Made by a program: the position numbers and the translations under genes. This document shows, piece by piece, positions 38,782 to 51,110 of a stretch of DNA of 64,000 bases. The DNA is from Actinernus sp. WN-2022 (Eukaryota; Cnidaria; Anthozoa; Actiniaria; Actinernidae). The DNA lies in contig JAOWCC010001634.1 in assembly GCA_030867875.1 (NCBI GenBank), positions 36,413,867 to 36,477,866 on the forward strand, in the 5' to 3' direction. Each line of letters starts with the position of its first letter. Positions within the stretch are counted from its first letter, which is position 1. The notes below the pieces were generated by a model, which saw nothing but the letters and a program-made list of their open reading frames with translations, had not been told where the DNA came from and did not search any database.

Positions 38782-40354
38782 CAGTCAATTCCAAACCCGT
38801 GCATGCTCCCCCGGGCCACCCCGGGGCATTTGAACATTTTGAAAAAAAATCGATCAAATGCCCCACTACCAAGGCAGAAAAACTGTTCAAATACCCCAAC
38901 AGTTTTTCATCCAGACTGTTCAAATGCCCCACCGTCGGGTCCGGATCAGAAAATTTTACAAGGCAAAGACTATTGACAAATAAATGAAATCATTGTTTTA
39001 TTCAGAATCTCTGACTCAAGTAATTCACAGGAAACACCGACGGTGAAAACCACCTTCAACCGGTCAGGGATGAGAACAATCATTTCTACTAGCCTGCTTA
39101 CAGGCTCTCGGTTTGTTTGTTCGGAAATGTTTTTTTTTTCGGAAATGTCGGGTTTGGGTTACCTGTGTCGAGCGCCGAGCGGAGCGAGGCCCGGAGCCGA
39201 GCGAGTGCCGGAGGCGAGTGCGTCAGCACGAGAGCCTGCCCGGAAGGTCGGTGTTTCAGAGTAGCCGCCCCCTGATGCTGCATGACGTCTTCACGCATCA
39301 GTGAATTATCAGCTGTCAAAAAGTAACCAATCAGAGCGAAGTACAATGTAAATAAACACAACTCGCATTATATTTTGACAGTGTTCCACGTGCGGTCGCC
39401 CGAATGTATGGATCGGCAGAAAACTCCGCAAAAAGTGCGTAGAGTTTCAGTGAATTTAACTGTGCATAATTTCTGCCGTTTTTGCAAGTGTAGTTTTAAT
39501 ATTAAATACGGTTCTAAGAACCGTATTTCTACGGAAAATCTGTACGAAGTCTCTGATCGGGATGGCAGTCGCGGCACAGTGTTAACTTTGCTGTGCCAAG
39601 ATGTTGGCGTGCAACTTCTGAATTCGCCGTTGTTGTCGAGTCGTGTGTGTAATACATGTGCAAGGAAAGTCCGGAATTTGCACACGCTGTATAATTGGAT
39701 ACGCAACTCAATAAGCGACGAGGACATCGAGAATACTTCAACTCCAAGTAATCGAAGCAAAAGGCTATTGCCAAGCTCTGTGTCAACACCCGACAGAAGT
39801 CCTCTCGCAAGGAAAGTGGCGCGAAACACCGCTACTCCCAAAAGTAAATCTTCTTCACGAAAATCACTCTTTCGTCCTAAACTAGCATACACAGAGGACT
39901 TGCTGACCGAGCGATTGTCAATTGAGAACATCGGAGAAACAGCAGAAACAAAAGTGAAGATTGCCATTGCTCATCCAAATGGTGATGTAGATGTTCGCAT
40001 CCCTTCGGACAAGAGTACCAAAAATCTTGTCAAAAATCTCGCGCTAAAGAGGTGGACAGCTGCCGCAAATGGTGTTGGCAGGTTTACTCTATCAAGCCTC
40101 TACAAATGCACAATCATTATCCTGGAATTCCTCGAAGACACGTACGTTCGCCATTTCGACGCGAGCGATGCGAATTTGTAGACAGATTTTTTGAACACCG
40201 ATCAAATGCCCCACCCCCCACCCCCACTGTTTGTCAAATGCCCGCCCCTGAGGGCTTAGATACTCGTCAAATTCCCCACCCTCGGGAGCAAGCCTCTGAT
40301 CAAATGCCCGGGGGTGGCCCGGGTGTGGGGGATGCACGGGTTTGGAATTGACCG
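38782..40354 (+). mobile_element. 1.57-kb TIR transposon with iteron-like subterminal repeats
   Basis: GTCAATTCCAAACCCGTGCA at the left (from 38784) is repeated in inverse at the right (to 40352), and the inverted identity extends about 50 bp through GGGCCACCCC(G/C)GGGCATTTGA. Inside each end the word TCAAATGCCC(C/G) or a close variant recurs at 38853, 38887, 38920 and at 40202, 40234, 40267, 40300, that is every 32-34 bp. Such arrays are usually transposase-binding sites. No clear target duplication was found. One ORF lies between the ends. Confidence 0.75.
39408..40181 (+). CDS. Zinc-finger ORF of the TIR transposon, 257 aa
   Basis: I start at the ATG at 39408 (MDRQKTPQK); the frame opens at a TTG 33 bases earlier. 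The N-terminus holds two Cys pairs about 55 residues apart, CRFC and CNTC, the latter followed by ARKVRNLHTLYNWI. This pattern resembles a ZAD-type C4 zinc module used for DNA binding or dimerisation. A Ser/Arg-rich linker follows. The C-terminal 80 residues (HPNGDVDVRIPSDKSTKNLV) have no recognised domain, and no transposase catalytic triad is visible. The frame stops just before the subterminal repeats, so this may be a truncated or accessory transposon protein. Confidence 0.6.
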   Translation: MDRQKTPQKVRRVSVNLTVHNFCRFCKCSFNIKYGSKNRISTENLYEVSDRDGSRGTVLTLLCQDVGVQLLNSPLLSSRVCNTCARKVRNLHTLYNWIRNSISDEDIENTSTPSNRSKRLLPSSVSTPDRSPLARKVARNTATPKSKSSSRKSLFRPKLAYTEDLLTERLSIENIGETAETKVKIAIAHPNGDVDVRIPSDKSTKNLVKNLALKRWTAAANGVGRFTLSSLYKCTIIILEFLEDTYVRHFDASDANL

Positions 40355-40678
40355 ATACATTACCTATGGGTGGAAATTGTGTTGCTCCTGCTTGAAGTTA
40401 ACTGGCTAGACGCGAATTAGCTAGACACGAAAAACCAACACGCTAAATTCCAAATCTAAACTAGTGGTGTCCAATGCTAATCAGATATGTTCGATGTGAG
40501 CCAGCGTCCTGGACTCCCGCAACGACTGAAAATAAAGCTAAAATTAAATCAGCGGGGAACCCAAACGTACTCAAACACACTAGAGCCAGTCATTCCTCAG
40601 TTTCTGAGCACATCAGCAATAAAAAAAACATTTCCTAGTTACTGTTGTAAGCAAAATTATGAAGCCCAGGGGATACTT

Positions 40679-42039
40679 AGCCTGATTTTCAGACGGTACG
40701 AGGTCGTCCGCTCACTTCCTCCCCCTCCCCGTCTGATGGACTTCATAGACTTTCATGTTCTTGACGTCAAAATTTGAACCAATCAGAGCGAATTTACACT
40801 TTTGGCAAAGTCTGGAATTTAAGGAATGTGCTCGCATACTTTTCTAAATGGCGTTGGGGAAGGACTTGAGCAGTGTGTCGATCGAAGTTGTAAAGTTTTA
40901 AGGATTTCGAAGCTATATTCAGAGCAGAAGAAAGCATTGGAATCGTTCATTCATCGAAACGAAGTGTTTGTAAATAGCAGTCCGTATCACAAAAATAACT
41001 TATCTTGTGAAGCGCATTTGAATATATTCATATAGAATTTGCGCTATATAAATGAATACCTTTACCTTTTTTTTTAATCTACGTACGGGCTTTGGTAAAT
41101 CACTAATCTTCCTCCACTTACAAATCTCATGCATTCGATCTGAAACATTCTCCTAGGTTTTTGGCTTTTAGAAGACCGGCCAAATCTTTCATAGAATATT
41201 ATGATTTTTCTGCAGGAGTGAACACACATACTAATTATGTTATGGAAAAAGTTTCATGGCACTTGGGTGAATATGTTTGTTTTCAGAATTATGAACACAC
41301 TCCGTAAGCTCATGTACGGCAATGGCATCTAAACTTTGCACAAAAAGTCTGATTAAAACAATCTCTGATACCAAAAAACAACACTAGGACAACTTTAGGG
41401 TCTCGTGTGACTAATCGGCATACATATCAAGCTTCAAAACGTTTTAAAAATAAATTAAAGTGAAAGCGTAAAATTTCTAAGATCACCGTCATAAACTTTA
41501 CGGCATCACTCGCAGGAATCGAGGCTGATATTTCTTGTATGCATTCTCATACATTGTCCTGCAAATACTGCACGCAAACTTCAGTTTAAAAAGTTCCTGC
41601 TCTCCAAAGAACCACAGTAGCTCAAACAGGATACTATTCTGAGAAATCGACAGAAGTTTGAAGCTGTAGAATGTTTTTTTCCAGTACATGAAAGCTGATA
41701 GATCCAACTAGTAAAAGCCGCCACTGTACGACTGTTCTACACTTCACGCTTCAATTCTTACGCGTGTTCGTATAGATGGTTTGCACATGACGTCACGGCG
41801 GCCATGTTGGTGTACCTTTAACAATAGATTCTTCGTTAGCTTCTTTTGTTCTGTACACCAACATGGCCGCCATGCCCTTTGTCATTTGAATCTCTGGGGA
41901 TTGAGTGAAAACCATCTATTGGCTTATTGTAAAAACAAAGGTTGATGACGTCAGGAACATGAAAGTCTATGAAGTCCATCAGACGGGGAGGGGGAGGAAG
42001 TGAGCGGACGACCTCGTACCGTCTGAAAACCAGGCTAGG
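40679..42039. mobile_element. 1.36-kb element with ~90-bp inverted ends
   Basis: The left arm (40679-40769) includes TTTTCAGACGGTACGAGGTC and GTCTGATGGACTTCATAGAC, and the right arm (41944-42039) has near-identical complements in reverse order. The interior ORFs (40826-41035; 41498-41707 on the minus strand) have no recognisable product, so it is non-autonomous. A smaller MITE sits near its right arm. Confidence 0.75.
41773..41918. mobile_element. 146-bp MITE of the GTACACCAACATGGCC family
   Basis: TAGATGGTTT and AAACCATCTA form the ends. GGCCATGTTGGTGTAC and GTACACCAACATGGCC are an inner inverted pair. Related copies occur at 62131-62255 and, as a fragment, at 6470-6520. A TGACGTCA word lies just inside the left end. 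Confidence 0.8.
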
Positions 42040-42066
42040 GGATACTCGCATTTCAAAGTTATGGGG

Positions 42067-42105
42067 AGGATTTTTGGGGGGAGGGGGGGGGGGGGGGGGG
42101 GGGAT
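42067..42105. repeat. Poly-G tract
   Basis: A long G run with few interruptions, next to the right end of the inverted-repeat element. Confidence 0.85.
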
Positions 42106-42213
42106 GGGGGTGGAAAATTGCGATTCAGGAATTTGGGATGAAAGTTTCAATAATTCTATATTTTAGTGAAAGAAATGTGAATGTGTCATGGTGTATCGTG
42201 ACTTATTTTTCAG

Positions 42214-42394
42214 TATCATGTTATGGAGTCGAGTGATACATCAAAGCTTTTGGAAAGGTGAAGGCTTTGAGGTGGACTTCGACCCAGCAGGAAATGGAAT
42301 GTGTTTTTATGCCGCCGCTGGTCACCAGCTTGGCATGAGTGCAAGTGCAATGCAGAACCTAATCTTTAACTATCTGCATCACCATAGATATGAC
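42214..42394 (+). pseudogene. OTU-like cysteine protease exon
   Basis: Bounded by a TTTTTCAG acceptor and a GTATGT donor. It encodes FDPAGNGMCFYAAAGHQLGM, which matches the D-G-N-C-(L/F)-(F/Y)-x-A core of OTU proteases with Met before the Cys. OTU enzymes remove ubiquitin; in transposons their role is unclear. The catalytic His would be in a later exon. Confidence 0.55.
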
Positions 42395-44302
42395 GTATGT
42401 ATACGGGTCCTTTAATGCCTTATTTTTCCCCCGCAGGCCATATAAACGTACCAATGTAAGTCATGTGCCTAATTACGTCGCCGAACTTGATTTACATGTA
42501 TAATTGTTTTTGCTCGTTTCTGCTCAAGTGCAACCAAAAGTAGATCATTAGACGCGTGGGGCTTGATATGTTTTTTTGTAACGTAAAAAGTCCGTCTAAA
42601 TCTCTGTTATTAGTGAAAAAATATGGTGACGCCATATAAGATAAAAATCGAAAACCAGCAAAATACCCTGGTTATACCATGGTCTGCTACTTCCCAAGGC
42701 CTTGTTAGTTACCGGTCTAATGACATTTAGGGAAAGTTGTTACAGTAATTGTCCAGCCCTTTTATACTCAAGTACAACGTCCTTTGGTACTATCAAAATT
42801 GTGAGACGGGCCTAGAAGCCCAAATGTCATGGCTACACGCCTTCCGAATAGTCATAAAGGGTCCCAATCACCTCTTCTCCTCTTATTTGGAAGAACGATT
42901 GTTTCTTAAATTTGTTGAACTAATGCAGCCGTTTTTTGTGGTTGTCGTTGTTGTTGAAAAAAGGATAATGGCGACGATCGGATGGACTTCCTGTGCAGCA
43001 TTGACATCGGAGGAAAGGAAGTTCCCAAGTCGTGGGATAAAGCACTGGAGCTCCTAAAGAACAACTACGCGAATTCGATGGTCATCCGCTCTCGATCTAT
43101 TCCGGAGATTCTGCATCACCGAGTTGTTATTGCGACAGTGTATGGGGTACGGCAGGCTTTAGTTTACTATTTGAATCACTATGTTTATTCTTGGCACTGT
43201 TAGAGAACAGATTGAAGGTCCTCAAAGTTTTACCGACTACTAAATCTAGTGAGTTCGTAAAAAATAGCTAAACAATGTACTCGCTAAAATAGTTAAATAA
43301 ATAAATATTCGCCATCTGCATTGGCAAGAATTTGGGCTATTTTGTTCAGATTTCAGAAAATCTTTAATATAATTTTAATCGTTGTCAGAAAAAAAGTCGC
43401 TAAATTTAGTAGTCGCTTATTAGAATAGGGACGCTTAATAGAGAGGGGCGCTTATTTAATTTTCTAAACCAGACACCCCGAGGGGTGCTTAATACAAAAC
43501 TGCTCCAAAGGGGGGCGCCGCTTAATAGAGAGGAGGCGCTTATTTGAGAGGGGGCGCCTAATAGAGCATTTACGGTAGGTAATTATTTGCATTTGAATCA
43601 GCCAATCAGAGCGCGGGATTCTGAGCAACTAAATAATACCAAACATTATTATACAACTGTGACGTCATTTTACCAAATAAGGGCATTTTTGCGTAATGCC
43701 CTGTACAAAATCGTGCTTGGGAAAATGTAAATAAAAAGCCAAAATAAAAAGCCACCCAAAATAAAAAGTAGTTGTATGATAAATCCCTTATTAGATGTTT
43801 TGTAGAGTATTATGGGCTCGCATTACGTTCACAACTCGTAAATTATCAGCACGTAATTTATCCAAGGACGTAACGCTTGTGTCTGACATGACTGGCTAAA
43901 GTGAATATTCTAATTACCTGGCATTACGTCACATATTACATTAATTGAGGTTCTGTAACTTCATATAACACCTTTCCTCCGCATTTGTTTCAATCCAGGT
44001 GGAGGAGTATGACGACTTAAAGAGGTGGGTTAAATATTGGATTTATTTACTAAGGTACATTAGAAACATTCAGCCCAAGCCAGGGACGGATCCAGGAAAT
44101 TCAGAATCAAAGCTCTCTCAGATGCTGTTTCCCGCATTTAGATAGCATTTATAACCAACAATTTATGGCTTGGAATAACATGCGTTAGGAGTTCCTACAC
44201 GAAAGGCGGCGAAGAGCGACCCCCTCGGCCCCCAATAAATCTACTCATGCAGTCACACTACTAGTGCTGTTATGCGGTGACACGATTATTTGTATTTTCA
44301 GA

Positions 44303-45913
44303 CCGCTGAACGACTCTGACGACTATAGCGATGGAAATTCCCGAGCTATCAAAAAACAGAAAATCAAACCAGACTTTGTGGAGGATGATAAAGCCGAGGT
44401 GGTTGAAACCGTTGTTGGGGGTAATAAAAATGGATCCGATGAGGGAAGAAATCAAAACGCCAAAAAGCAAAAAAAGATAGGACCGGACTTGTGGGAAGAG
44501 GTGGAAGTCGAGGAAGTTAAAAAAAATTCAGAAGACATAAATGGCATAAGAGCTTACAAGATTAATTTGAGTACATCAAGCAAAAAGGGGAGTTACATGT
44601 CTGCTGCCAAAGACGGTAGACCCTGGAAAAAAGACTCGGAGACGCAGTGGAAGGGCTTTGGAAATGTTAGATATTCTGATTGCAAAGGCTCCTACACTTG
44701 CACCAACCCGAATTGCGAGTTCAAGAAGGAATTTGGGGTAATTAATTGTACTCAATTCAACTGACAAGAAATGTCGGTCGTGCAAAGTTTGTGGTAACAA
44801 AGGAAAACACGTGCCGGATATGTGGTGGGGAAAAAGCAATCTCTCTTCGTATACCACTGCGGTGAGCATACATGTCCCTCAAAGCCGGTTATATATCTAA
44901 ACCGGTCGAGGATGTACGGCGGACACTATCGGAAAATCCAAGCCTACCTCCGTCTCAAATTCAAAGTAACATATTACTGTCAATGCTGAAACAAAGATGC
45001 GACTGGGATTCAATCGAAAAGGCAGCCGTCGAGACACTTGACAGCAAATGGATTTTAAATGAGAGACAAAAAATGAAAAAGAGCAACGAGCCCCATGGGC
45101 ATAATTTTGAGGCTGTAGCGCACCTGAAACAATTTTCCGATTCTCGCGATCCATTTTACATATATAAATTGAACGACAGACGAGGCAACCCAGACAAGCC
45201 ATCATTCGTTTTTAAAACGAGCAAACTCAGGGTCTCGTTTGCCCTCAACATGGACAGGACAAAAGATCATGTTTTAAGTAAAGAATTTTGTTTCTTTGAT
45301 GGCAAAGTTAAAAGGTGCAACGGATTTGTATCGCTTACCGCTAGCGTGTACCATCCTATCATTCGAAAACTAAATAATACCCCTCGCGACAATGGAGTGT
45401 GAGACGGAGGATGCTTGCAACGTAGAATTGTTTTGGAACCTTTTTAATGAAGTATTGAGGAAAGAAAAGAAAGACGATAAGTATGTATTTAACCCCAGAG
45501 GGTGGGTAACAGACAAGGCAGGATCGAACATGGAGGGCCTTAAAATATCTATCGGTCCAGATACGTTAGATAGGATCAAGACATGCGAATTCCACTTCAA
45601 AGAGTGTAGAAACAGGCAAGCCAGAAAGTTAAATGAACACGATAGACGGAATTTTAAAGATTTGTGTAATGGTCTTCTAGTAGCAGTAAGTCCCTCAGCT
45701 TACGAAAAAGCAAAGGAAGACCTAGTAAACTTTGTTGAAGAATGTGAAGAGAGGAAATATCTCAAGAACTGGATCGAATGGTGGCACAAAAGACGTAATT
45801 ACATCTTTCGTGCTTTTGTACCATTTGAGAATGCCCCGAAAATGAACCTTGCAGAACTCATACATGCAAGTTGGGTGAAAAGAGATAGGATGAACATGCA
45901 TGTCCTTGTTTGA
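44303..45913 (+). pseudogene. MULE transposase core, frameshifted
   Basis: The exon begins after a TATTTTCAG acceptor. A Lys-rich acidic segment comes first, then a zinc motif (YTCTNPNCEF), then the transposase region with FALNMDRTKDHVLSKEF, FFDGKVKRCNGF and VTDKAGSNMEGL, which fit the DDE strands of MULE enzymes. The reading frame shifts near 44764, 44880 and 45385, and each side matches the family only in its own frame. Without repair the gene cannot make a full transposase. Confidence 0.55.
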
Positions 45914-46291
45914 CGCGGCATATGCCGATTCTCGGGACAACATTCAGCTAGAAGCAGCATATAAAGCATTCCGAGCTGGTACTGGAAAGGGCGGAACTGG
46001 CCCATCTCTTCTAGACAAACAAAACGAGGCCACAAGAGATCAATTGCGCAGGGCCAAACAGCTAGGTGAACATGACCTGACGAGAGACGATCTCTGTGAT
46101 GAAGACCGTAGATCACCTCAAGACCAAGAGGATGCACCTGGAAGCCCCAATCCCTAGGCGATCGGCATAATGCTAGTGTCAATCAAACAAGAAAATCTTC
46201 CGGAACACGAGAAGGCCGTTACAGACCTATTCGTAGCAAAGCATTTATTGACAGGCTGCAAACAGCCAAACGAGAGAAGGAAGAACTCAAA

Positions 46292-46585
46292 ATGAAATCG
46301 CTGGATTCCTCGACAGTCCATCAAAAAATCTACACCGTAGTAAACTGTGGAAAAAATTCAAACTATAAAGTAGAAATCGGAAAACGGCCCTTGTGCGATT
46401 GTGAGGATTTCGTAAAAAATTCTAGTAAAGAGTTATGTAAACATATCATATGGACAATGCTCAACATCTGCAGACTGCCAGAGAACAGTGATTTGTTGCA
46501 GCAACTGTTTTTGACAGATGAGGAGGCATTGTCTGTCGTTGGGAACTCAGACATACTCTACTATCCCGCAAAATCTACTATATAA
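46292..46585 (+). pseudogene. SWIM zinc finger of the Mutator-like element
   Basis: It encodes CDCEDFVKNSSKELCKHIIW, the C-x-C-x(n)-C-x-H SWIM signature found C-terminal to MULE transposases. A co-oriented fragment follows at 46615-46944 with CRACRAL and FYFWSKQPC and no named domain. A short unrelated-looking frame at 45900-46157 separates it from the transposase core. Confidence 0.6.
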
Positions 46586-47602
46586 CAAAAACCACCAAAA
46601 CAAGAAAATAAATCATGCAGGAACTTCTTCAAAAAGACCCCCGTAATAAGAACGAGCAAGTATGGACTTTGGAAGTTAAGAAAAAGAAAAGAGGAGTAAC
46701 ACCGAGATGTCGAGCATGCAGAGCATTACAAACTGTAGGAGAATTTACCGTCACTGTTAAAGGGCTTTACGTTCCCTACGAACAGAATTTTGCTACGGAA
46801 ACAACGTTTTATTTTTGGTCCAAACAACCATGTATTAGCAACGCCCCACCTTGGACTAATGTAAAACCACCTAACATAATCAGAGCGGACAGCTCACTTG
46901 GTGACGCAATAGCAACCTTCAAAGAGAGTGGTTTGCCTTTGTAAACATTAGTCTAGCATACCATTATACACTTTTAGTCTAGTTGTATATCCATTTAAAA
47001 AATAATAAAAATAATACTGCAAAAGTTACCCCAAAATAATAACCCGCCCTCTTCCACTATTTTTTTGCACCCGCGACTTTTTTCATTCCTGTGAATTTAT
47101 TACCCGCGACGAAATAAATTCACAAATGGAAATGTTGAGGCTAAAAGCTCTGGTCTATACATTGATTTTACTTAATCCGAATAAATGTAGGTCGACTGTG
47201 AGATAATTTATTATCCCAAATGTTCACTATTTTGTGAACCCCAAGACCACTGTTTCGCCAGCGTGTATAAATAATTATCCTATAAATATTATATTTCAGC
47301 CAATCAGATCTCAGCTTTACTATGAAATAAAGGGCGGTTTTTCGTGGTTTTTCTATGAAATACAGAGCGGTATTTCATGGCTAGGTCAAGGCCAATCAAA
47401 ATGTAGGAAATTTCGCGCCCTTTGTCTATCAGCCAATAAGAATTCAACATTTTGAATGCATAATTAGTCTGCAGACGCGCGCGGCGCCACTCGAAATTTT
47501 TGTTTTCTGGCAAGAAAATTCACAGTTTATCAACCGGTAAGTTACTTTGTTTTCGTGATAAATCTTCTCGTAAATTTGTTATATATAGGATAATATGGTT
47601 CA

Positions 47603-47725
47603 TTTCATGGTTTTCGATGGAATACCGGTGAAAATGTCACTCGAAATTCATAAAGGCGAGTTGTATGCCAAATAATACAAATTTCTCGTGAAATATTCGC
47701 CGGTATTCCATAGAAAACCATGAAA
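47603..47725. mobile_element. ~123-bp fold-back MITE
   Basis: TTTCATGGTTTTCGATGGAA at the left is mirrored by TTCCATAGAAAACCATGAAA at the right with one mismatch. The loop of about 70 bases has no coding content. The flanking stretch 46945-47602 has no gene. Confidence 0.8.
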
Positions 47726-48179
47726 TAACCAGTAAATATGAGCTACCATCAAAAGTTCACTATTGCTTATCCCGAACATTGTACGAGTATATCCCGATCT
47801 AAAACATAACTTCTATAATGTCGAGCGGTTTGAATTAGTGTAGCAAGATAGACACAGAGACAACAGAGAAACTTCACAGCAGTAAATTATAAGTCATTTC
47901 GGAATATTACCTTTGAAAGCGGCATATCTACAGCACTGACCAAATCCTTTCGAAAGCTTCGACGCGTATTTTCAGAGAAAAGTTTGCTACAACAACAACA
48001 ACAACAACAACTTTATTTAAATACCACAAATTATTATATATACAGTGAAAGGGAGATTGTTCAGAAGTAGGGTATTTGCTACCCAGAATAACTATATAAA
48101 GCTAATCTAGCTAGGTAGCGTTACACAATATTTTTCTAACATTGTAGAGTCGAACAAGTAGCATATTATAGTCTCACAC

Positions 48180-49989
48180 ATATACACACATTGAGACACG
48201 CTATTAGTATGATTCGATTTTGCAATGTTTAATTGAACGTTTAAATGACAAAAAGCTAGAGTATTTTAATAGATCATCAATATCGTTCCAGATTGTAGCA
48301 CCTTTGAATCGAATATTGAATTTTCCGAAGTTCGTTCGTACAGAAGAAATACAATACGACGATCTTGATGCCAACCTTGTATTATACTTGTGTCTTGAAG
48401 CGATTGTTTGAAAAAAGTTATTAAATACAGCTGGTAACAAGTTGGAATGAAATTTGAAAAGGAAGACGCAGTTGAAGTAATAGATAATATCAATAAATTT
48501 CAAGATGTTTGAGTCCTTAAAAAGGGGTGACGTATGATCATTAAACTTGGCAAAATGTATAATTCTTATGGCTTTCTTCTGTAAAGTTATTATAGGTTTA
48601 AGAGTAGTTTCATAGGTATTGGCCCAGATAATTACACCATAGATGAGAAAGGGATAAATGAGACAGTAGTAAAGTTGGGTCAGGATACAATTGGATACGT
48701 AGTGTCTAAGTTTTGATAAAATCCCAATGCCTCTAGATATCGTTTTGCATAGTTGAGGAATATGTTCTTTCCAGCTTAGATTTGAATCGATAATTAATCC
48801 AAGGTATTTGATACTATGTATTTCAGTGATACTGAAAGCGCTCTCCCTCTCCTAAACCTATTAGACATTCTAACTGTAAATAATGTTTACCGCCTCCACG
48901 CCCTCAAATTTACGCATTTGTGGCATAAAGGGCTTTTGCCAAGCCTATTTGATGATCTTTTTCAATATGCCAGTGACCGGCATACATACAACACAAGGTA
49001 TGCATTCAAACAAAATTTATGTAAACCACGTGTTCGTACAAATACTGGAAAACAAATGTTTTCCTACCAGGCAATTGATCTTTGGCACGAGATACCTCAC
49101 CATCTGAAAGACCTCAGTACATTTTCCTTTACCAAAGAAATAAAACATTATTTACTGTCAGAACAACGCCCAAAGAAACTTAAATAGATACGTTCTTCAT
49201 TTTTAAAAGTCATTAGTTACCTTTACACTAAACATTATTTATTAGTCCCAGTTCCTCTTCCTTGCTGCTTCTTTTATATAAAAACAACAACAACTCAAAC
49301 TTTAGATAGCTACTAGGTGCTAACTCGAAAACCTCACGGTTCCCTTAGCCTCTAGGCTCAAACAAACATTCTATTTTCCTTTGTATTCTCCTTTTATAAC
49401 TTATAATATATATTATATCATTCTTGTAATTTATAGTGTGAGCCAATAAAAGATTGTTGTTGTTGTTGTTGTTGTTGTTCAATTGGTTTCTTGTTTATTC
49501 TAATGTTGATAAATTCATATATTTTCTTCTGGAATGGGTGAAAAATGACAAAATTGGTTTTATCAATATTTAATGACAATTTGTTTGCACACAACCAGGT
49601 GTGAATATTTTTCAATTCAGCATTAACCCTTGATTCAAGAGAATCAAGAGAAGTATCTGCTAAAAATAAATTAGAGTCGTCAGCAAAAAGATGAAAATCA
49701 AATACCTTGGAGCAACAATTAAAGTCATTAATATATAGGAGGAAGAGTAGGGGGCCAAGTACGGAGCTCTGTGGGACACCACATGAAATTGAGGTATATG
49801 AGGAGGTGTGATTATCGATAGACACAAACTGCTGTCTATTTGACAGGTAAGAAAAAACCAGTCATGTACCACTCCACGGATACCATAATTATGTAATTTA
49901 GCAAGAAGAATGTTGTGATTCACCGTGTCGAATGCCTTGCTGAGATCAAGAAAAATTCCACAAGAGTGCTCCTCAATCACAGCGACCAC
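48180..49989 (-). mobile_element. CR1/L2-like LINE fragment, split by a nested LINE
   Basis: On the minus strand the reverse transcriptase runs from FLDLSKAFDTVNHNILLAKL (near 49950) through GVPQSSVLGPLLFLLYINDF to HLFADDSNLF, the catalytic FADD box, with a frameshift between the first two blocks. After the nested insertion (48825-49476) the same protein resumes with the thumb region and ends near 48204. The break falls inside one protein between KKPIE and EIHSIKYLG. The element is 5'-truncated. Confidence 0.8.
48825..49476 (+). mobile_element. Nested 5'-truncated LINE 3' end with (TTG)n tail
   Basis: It encodes a reverse-transcriptase C-terminus in the opposite orientation to its host LINE: YNTRYAFKQNLCKPRVRTN and LWHEIPHHLKD, ending near 49187. 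An untranslated segment of about 290 bp follows, then a (TTG)n tail at 49447-49476. Extreme 5' truncation and a simple-repeat tail are typical of CR1/L2-type target-primed insertion. Confidence 0.8.
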
Positions 49990-50865
49990 AAACGGCCGTC
50001 AATACATCTTCGTAAAAGGATATGGCATTCGGAAAAGGATACGCGGATACGGCACATTTGGAATCGAAATCTACCTAACCCAATAACTCATTCCTGCACA
50101 TACGTCCACGAATTAACAATGTACCTCGTTACACTTGTGGCAAAAATAACTAAAGTCTAAACGCCAACTCTCTCCCATATTACTTTATATGAAAACACAT
50201 TCTTAAAAGCACCTTAGGCAAAATTGATTTAAAAATAGTCAAAGCCCGCAAAGAATTAAGCTTCAAGGTCATCCATGAAGCGTTCCAGCTGAACTAAAAT
50301 GCTACTATTTCATTCAATAAACAATGGCAAACATACGCGATTTTCCGCACCACGAGGTGAAATGAGCCCAGCGGCTTCCATGGCCAAACCCCGCCTAACC
50401 CCCCGCTCAAATCGCCACGATATTCCAAACAAGGCTAATGCCCCGCTCACCGGGGCACGAGTGAAGTGCCAACTGCCTCACTAATCCCTGCACAGTCCCG
50501 GGGTTGGGTTTACATTGACTGGTGCATTATTTATTTCAACGACTACATTACGCATGCGGAATACGGAAATAAGTTGTCCGCACTGGCCTGGACACTAGCA
50601 AGAGCAATTATTCTCGCTTGTATGGGATAAGTTTCATATGGTAACTGTTGCGATCGTAACGACTGCAACGTTTATATTTCGTATATTTTCATTCTTTGTA
50701 GCCTGAATTTCAGCCGTCTCCCAGGGCCGTCTCCTCCGGTTCGTTCCTCCCGAGATAGAGGTCATGTGACCTTTTTAATGTACTGAATGCAAGGACCAAT
50801 TCGGACGAAGTGCAGGAACCGGATCACCTTGGATGGGATCTAATCAGCAAAAATATACGAATATC
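49990..50865. other. No gene seen
   Basis: Only short open frames without domains (49915-50160, 50299-50484). GC-richer patches around 50360-50500 carry GCCCCGCTCACCGGGGCAC, a small hairpin. No repeat family is clear. Confidence 0.4.
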
Positions 50866-51107
50866 AAGACAAGATGAAAGGCTGATTGTACGGTACTGGG
50901 AATATATATAATTACTACCGATATTTCGGTTTGCACGGCTAACCTTCCTCAGGGTACACAAGTATCTTGAAGTATATGGCAAGAAACCGTTAGTTACAAA
51001 TTAGTTAGTTTCTTGCCATATACTTGTGTACCCTGAGGGCCAACCGAAATATCGGTAATAATTATATATATTCCCAGTACCGTACAATCAGCCTTTCATC
51101 TTGTCTT
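50866..51107. mobile_element. ~242-bp fold-back element
   Basis: AAGACAAGATGAAAGGCTGA at the left is mirrored by TCAGCCTTTCATCTTGTCTT at the right. Inner arms include AATATATATAATTA(C) and CCGATATTTCGGT in both orientations, leaving a short loop around GTTAGTTACAAATTAG. Confidence 0.85.
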
Positions 51108-51110
51108 TCC

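Larger units (their letters stand above)
42214..46944 (+). mobile_element. Decayed Mutator-like element with OTU, MULE and SWIM parts
   Basis: Plus-strand coding fragments in a plausible order: an OTU-protease-like exon (42214-42394), a second OTU-like piece (about 42985-43160), a short exon after a good acceptor (about 43999), a Lys-rich linker starting at 44303, a MULE transposase core (44303-45913) and a SWIM zinc finger (46292-46585). OTU-plus-MULE fusions are a known type of animal and plant Mutator-like element. Several frameshifts show it is dead. No terminal inverted repeats were identified, so the edges are those of the visible coding sequence. Confidence 0.6.
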
